Below are positions 6,275 to 8,370 of a stretch of DNA of 8,370 bases, piece after piece. Both the position numbers and the translations under genes were made by a program. Source of the stretch: Clostridiaceae bacterium UBA4839 (GTDB taxonomy: Bacteria; Bacillota; Clostridia; Clostridiales; Caloramatoraceae). The notes beneath the pieces are model-generated. The model saw only the letters and a program-made list of their open reading frames with translations. It was not told the origin of the DNA and searched no databases. The first letter of the stretch is position 1. Each line of letters opens with the position of its first letter. The DNA lies in contig DHEX01000103.1 of assembly GCA_002400085.1 (NCBI GenBank), forward strand, positions 11,717 to 20,086. Direction: 5' to 3'.

Positions 6275-6467
6275 AAATCCGTGGTACCACCCAAATTATC
6301 ATAAATAATATGATCAACTCTAAAAATTTAACGGTTATCCCGTTCCAGCCTACTTAAGTTTCGACTGGAAAACTCCAAGATGTTTTTCAATACAGTGTTA
6401 ATACCAAACTTTCACCGCCTTCGGTTCGCTTTAATCACTTTCTGTATTTACTCTTCTCTTCACTGCT
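6235..6467 (-). promoter_or_regulatory. T-box riboswitch leader of asnS, specifier AAC (Asn)
   Basis: A tRNA-sensing leader on the minus strand. Stem I begins near 6466 with GCAGTGAAGAGAAGAG. The helix AATACAG/CTGTATT closes the specifier loop, which contains AGTGA on one side and AAC (6399-6397) followed by A on the other; AAC is an Asn codon, matching asnS. The AG bulge and distal loop are recognisable as AAAGCGA and GGCGGTGAAAG. After the stem III region comes the T-box TGGGTGGTACCACGG (6293-6279), whose TGGT would pair with the tRNA acceptor end in the antiterminator. Uncharged tRNA-Asn should favour antitermination. No stem IIA/B pseudoknot was traced. Confidence 0.95.
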
Positions 6468-6480
6468 TTTACCCGATTGG

Positions 6481-6530
6481 GTGCCAGCCTCTTGACATTT
6501 GACATTTGCCACATGCCACGTGCCTGGCAC
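6481..6530. repeat. REP-like palindromic repeat at the 5' end of the asnS leader
   Basis: A 50-bp block, less AT-rich than its surroundings, is bounded by the inverted repeat GTGCCAG (6481-6487) and CTGGCAC (6524-6530). It contains the near-perfect palindrome GTGCCTGGCAC (6520-6530), GCCAC twice (6508-6512, 6515-6519) and the 7-bp tandem TTGACAT x2.4 (6492-6508). It lies between the promoter and T-box stem I, so it would be transcribed as an extra 5' hairpin. Such GTGCC-A/T-GGCAC units resemble repetitive extragenic palindromes, but no other copy lies in this window. Confidence 0.6.
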
Positions 6531-6551
6531 TAAAGTTCTCTCTTTTTTAAA

Positions 6552-6580
6552 ATTATAAGTAAAATATACAGCTGTGTCAA
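6552..6580 (-). promoter_or_regulatory. Consensus sigma-A promoter of asnS
   Basis: TTGACA (6580-6575), a 17-bp spacer and TATAAT (6557-6552): a perfect match to the consensus at both hexamers and optimal spacing. Transcription should start near 6545. The -35 lies only 9 nt beyond the stop codon of the LysE-family gene. Such a strong promoter fits control by the downstream T-box rather than by initiation. Confidence 0.92.
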
Positions 6581-6589
6581 TAGATAAGT

Positions 6590-7246
6590 TTATATATATA
6601 GTTTAATCCACAGAACTCCTCCATAAACAATAAAACCAATACCTATACCAAATATACCCCATGCAATTATCAAAGAAATAATTTTTGAATAAGTAGGCTT
6701 TATCTTATTATGCCCTTTTAATGCAAGCATATTTAATATTATAAACCACGTTACCATGGCAACAATAATGCTGATAATATATGTATAATATGCTGTTCTT
6801 CCTCTTCCTCGCCAAACTCTAATTACAGTACCACTTAAGGTAAGCCACATAGAGTGAACCATTGGATTTGAAAATGCCATTGCAAATCCTGTGAGAAATG
6901 GTGCAGATTTTTTCTTAGGTTTATTTTCCTCTATATGTTTTTCGTGTTTGACGTTATATACAGAAGCATATCCAAATGCAGCAAGCAAAATCCCACAAAT
7001 TAGCCAAACAACAGCTTCCGTTTTTTTATTTGCATTTATAAGATTAAATAGTCCAAAGTTTATAAGGAATATATCAAGAGTATCTGATGTAACTGCACCA
7101 AGGGATACAAGTAATCCATTTTTAAATCCGCTTGTCATTGTTCTTTTAACTGCTTCAAGCCCTGCTGGCCCCAATGGAATCGAAACAACGAATCCCAAAA
7201 GTAAACCAGATATTAATGCTCTTATTATCATTGCAAAATTATTCAT
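6590..7246 (-). CDS. LysE-family exporter (amino acid or related small-molecule efflux)
   Basis: A predicted inner-membrane exporter of the LysE/RhtB superfamily, 218 aa, typical for the family. Six hydrophobic segments are visible at about 6-26, 44-66, 77-97, 118-140, 153-175 and 190-213, with a charged loop (98-116, HEKHIEENKPKKK) between the third and fourth. The family pattern is clear: SIPLGPAGLEAVKRTMTSG (22-40) with its Gly-Pro turn, GLLVSLGAVTSDT (44-56) with the intramembrane Asp, and FSNPMVHSMW (125-134). The substrate cannot be read from sequence. The ATG has GGTGG 7 nt upstream. No terminator separates it from asnS, so read-through would enter the T-box leader and be subject to its terminator. 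Position next to asnS gives no firm hint of an amino acid substrate. Confidence 0.88.
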   Translation of the reverse strand: MNNFAMIIRALISGLLLGFVVSIPLGPAGLEAVKRTMTSGFKNGLLVSLGAVTSDTLDIFLINFGLFNLINANKKTEAVVWLICGILLAAFGYASVYNVKHEKHIEENKPKKKSAPFLTGFAMAFSNPMVHSMWLTLSGTVIRVWRGRGRTAYYTYIISIIVAMVTWFIILNMLALKGHNKIKPTYSKIISLIIAWGIFGIGIGFIVYGGVLWIKLYI

Positions 7247-7303
7247 CTTTTAACCACCGTTAATATATTTTTTGTATAAAATGTAGAAGCAAATATATTT
7301 TAA

Positions 7304-7333
7304 ATTATATACTTTTTAATCCATAGTTGTCAA
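7304..7333 (-). promoter_or_regulatory. Sigma-A promoter of the LysE-family gene
   Basis: TTGACA (7333-7328) and TATAAT (7309-7304) are both consensus, with an 18-bp spacer. The start would be near 7297, giving a leader of about 50 nt before the ATG at 7246. It lies after the DUF4380 gene, so the exporter gene can be transcribed on its own. Confidence 0.82.
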
Positions 7334-7387
7334 AATTAAATAATTTAAATATACCTATTGCTTTCGGTCATATATCAAATCGATTTT

Positions 7388-8284
7388 TTACCTTACATAC
7401 CTTTGTTCAAATTCTCCAGCAAAGTTCTCATCTTTAAAATCTAAATTTACATTTTCTATGATATCCCATTCCTCTATATGCTCTAATGTTTCATTAGGCT
7501 TAACTAAACACAATGGTGATAAAGATTCCATTTCCATCATAAAATCACTTACATAGGTTTCGTAGGAAACACCAAAATCAGGATATTTTGCGCCTATTTT
7601 ATGATTATATTTTTTTATAAATGCATTATTGAAATTAAAATATGCTGCCCATCCTTCCTCGTTTGATAATCCTATTTTAAATGGTTCAGCTACAGATGGA
7701 TCCTGTCTTATCATAATAAAGTCATTGCCAAAATATACTCTTTTATCATTCATTTTAGAATATGGCCAAAGGGATATGACCCTATTGGGAAGTAAATTTG
7801 TTTTTCTTTTAGCTTGAGGGATTATTTGAATTCCTCCCCTTTCCATTACACTTAAAGACCAAGCTGCGAATTCTATATTCCATAAGTTTTTGTTAGTAAG
7901 CCTATGCTTTACTATTACCTTATTGCTGTTTGTTAAATTCAATTCTATTGATTTCTCTATTTTAGTGCTCTCTTCAATTTCCTGATATAATATAATACCA
8001 TTTTTTAATTCTTTAAATTTAACAGAAAATTTATCTGTGTAATAAGTTCTTTTTTCATCTTCAGGACTATGCCATAATCTATGACCACCTAATATCTTCC
8101 ATGAGCTGTCATTGCAATCGTACATATTTTTTTCACAAAACATATTAGGTCCGTTCTTTAATCCATATCTTATAACTCTTGGCCCAACATCTATAGTAGC
8201 AACAAGTTCAATACTGCCATTTGCCAAATAAATGCAGTTCCCATATTTTCCATATGTAATCTTTTTTATTTCAATATCTGCCAT
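7388..8284 (-). CDS. DUF4380-type protein of unknown function (galactose-mutarotase-like fold suspected)
   Basis: A 298-aa protein without signal peptide or membrane segments, so probably cytosolic. The pattern resembles DUF4380 proteins and the wider aldose-epimerase-like beta-sandwich: an N-terminal GNCIYLANGSIELVATIDVG followed by RVIRYGL (16-42), GGHRLWHSPED (66-76) with His and Arg that could contact a sugar, a middle beta region with FAAWSLSVMERGG (139-151), and a C-terminal MESLSPLCLVKPNETLEHIEEW (252-273). This last part matches the E-LSPL-V-PGE-H-E-W pattern seen in mutarotase-like proteins. A carbohydrate-related role is plausible but no reaction can be assigned. The ATG follows GGGGGGAG by 5 nt. 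It is the first gene transcribed in the window; no sugar-metabolism genes are alongside to support a function. Family call fairly sure, function unknown. Confidence 0.75.
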   Translation of the reverse strand: MADIEIKKITYGKYGNCIYLANGSIELVATIDVGPRVIRYGLKNGPNMFCEKNMYDCNDSSWKILGGHRLWHSPEDEKRTYYTDKFSVKFKELKNGIILYQEIEESTKIEKSIELNLTNSNKVIVKHRLTNKNLWNIEFAAWSLSVMERGGIQIIPQAKRKTNLLPNRVISLWPYSKMNDKRVYFGNDFIMIRQDPSVAEPFKIGLSNEEGWAAYFNFNNAFIKKYNHKIGAKYPDFGVSYETYVSDFMMEMESLSPLCLVKPNETLEHIEEWDIIENVNLDFKDENFAGEFEQRYVR

Positions 8285-8325
8285 AGGATCTCCCCCCTTA
8301 AATGAGATATTTTACAACATAATTT

Positions 8326-8334
8326 ATTATACCA
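8326..8334 (-). promoter_or_regulatory. Extended -10 promoter of the DUF4380 gene
   Basis: TGGTATAAT (8334-8326) is a TGn-TATAAT extended -10 hexamer about 40 nt upstream of the ATG. Further upstream is a run of T-rich sequence (about 8338-8360) with no good -35 but with the look of an UP-like AT tract. Confidence 0.65.
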
Positions 8335-8370
8335 TAATATAAAAAAAATATAAAAAAAAGTCCTGCATGT

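Noticed and set aside
6891..7253. Plus-strand open frame of 120 aa
   Set aside because: It lies entirely antisense to the LysE-family gene, has no ribosome binding site or recognisable domain, and results from codon bias of the opposite strand.
7349..7373. ATATACC/GGTATAT hairpin after the DUF4380 gene as a terminator
   Set aside because: Seven mostly A-T pairs with a bulge and no T run; too weak to call. Transcription may simply continue into the exporter gene.
6590..8284. DUF4380 gene and LysE-family gene as a functional pair or operon
   Set aside because: They run in the same direction, but a consensus promoter at 7304-7333 separates them and no shared chemistry is evident.

Overview
The window looks like chromosome of a low-GC, anaerobic, spore-forming-type Firmicute, most likely Clostridium or a close relative. 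The reasons are the strong AT bias, GGAGG-type ribosome binding sites, consensus sigma-A promoters, a T-box leader on a tRNA synthetase gene, a clostridial-style modular amidase, and oxygen-sensitive types of metabolism (minimal Fe-S assembly, nickel-pincer cofactor synthesis). Every supported gene is on the minus strand, so the order of transcription runs from high to low coordinates.

In transcription order: (1) a DUF4380 protein of unknown function (8284-7388), with an extended -10 promoter; (2) a six-helix LysE-family exporter (7246-6590), with its own TTGACA/TATAAT promoter; (3) asnS, asparaginyl-tRNA synthetase (6135-4744), behind a consensus promoter and a complete T-box leader with an AAC (Asn) specifier codon and a 14-bp terminator; (4) an intergenic region of about 380 bp holding a roughly 240-bp palindromic, MITE-like element; (5) a probable operon of a SufC-like ATPase and a short SufB/D-like scaffold that overlap by 20 nt, followed by larB (4359-1883); (6) a secreted N-acetylmuramoyl-L-alanine amidase (1645-56), ended by a strong, probably bidirectional terminator at the left edge.

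The central operon is the most interesting part. The two overlapping genes have the content expected of the minimal SufBC-only (SMS-type) Fe-S assembly system: no SufD, no cysteine desulfurase and no SufU alongside. The ATPase also has a C-terminal cysteine cluster (CxCx3Cx9C) that SufC does not need for ATP hydrolysis. The next gene, larB, makes the first intermediate of the nickel-pincer nucleotide, a pathway whose later sulfur-transfer enzyme (LarE) is an Fe-S enzyme in some anaerobes. A functional link is plausible but is inference. larC and larE are not in the window.

Several starts were moved inward from the longest open frame because the longer versions begin with TTG or GTG inside or upstream of the ribosome binding site: asnS to 6135, smsB to 3620, larB to 2632. 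I see no tRNA or rRNA genes, CRISPR array, phage genes or intact transposase. Two short palindromic repeats, in the asnS leader and downstream of asnS, may be remnants of mobile or repetitive elements.
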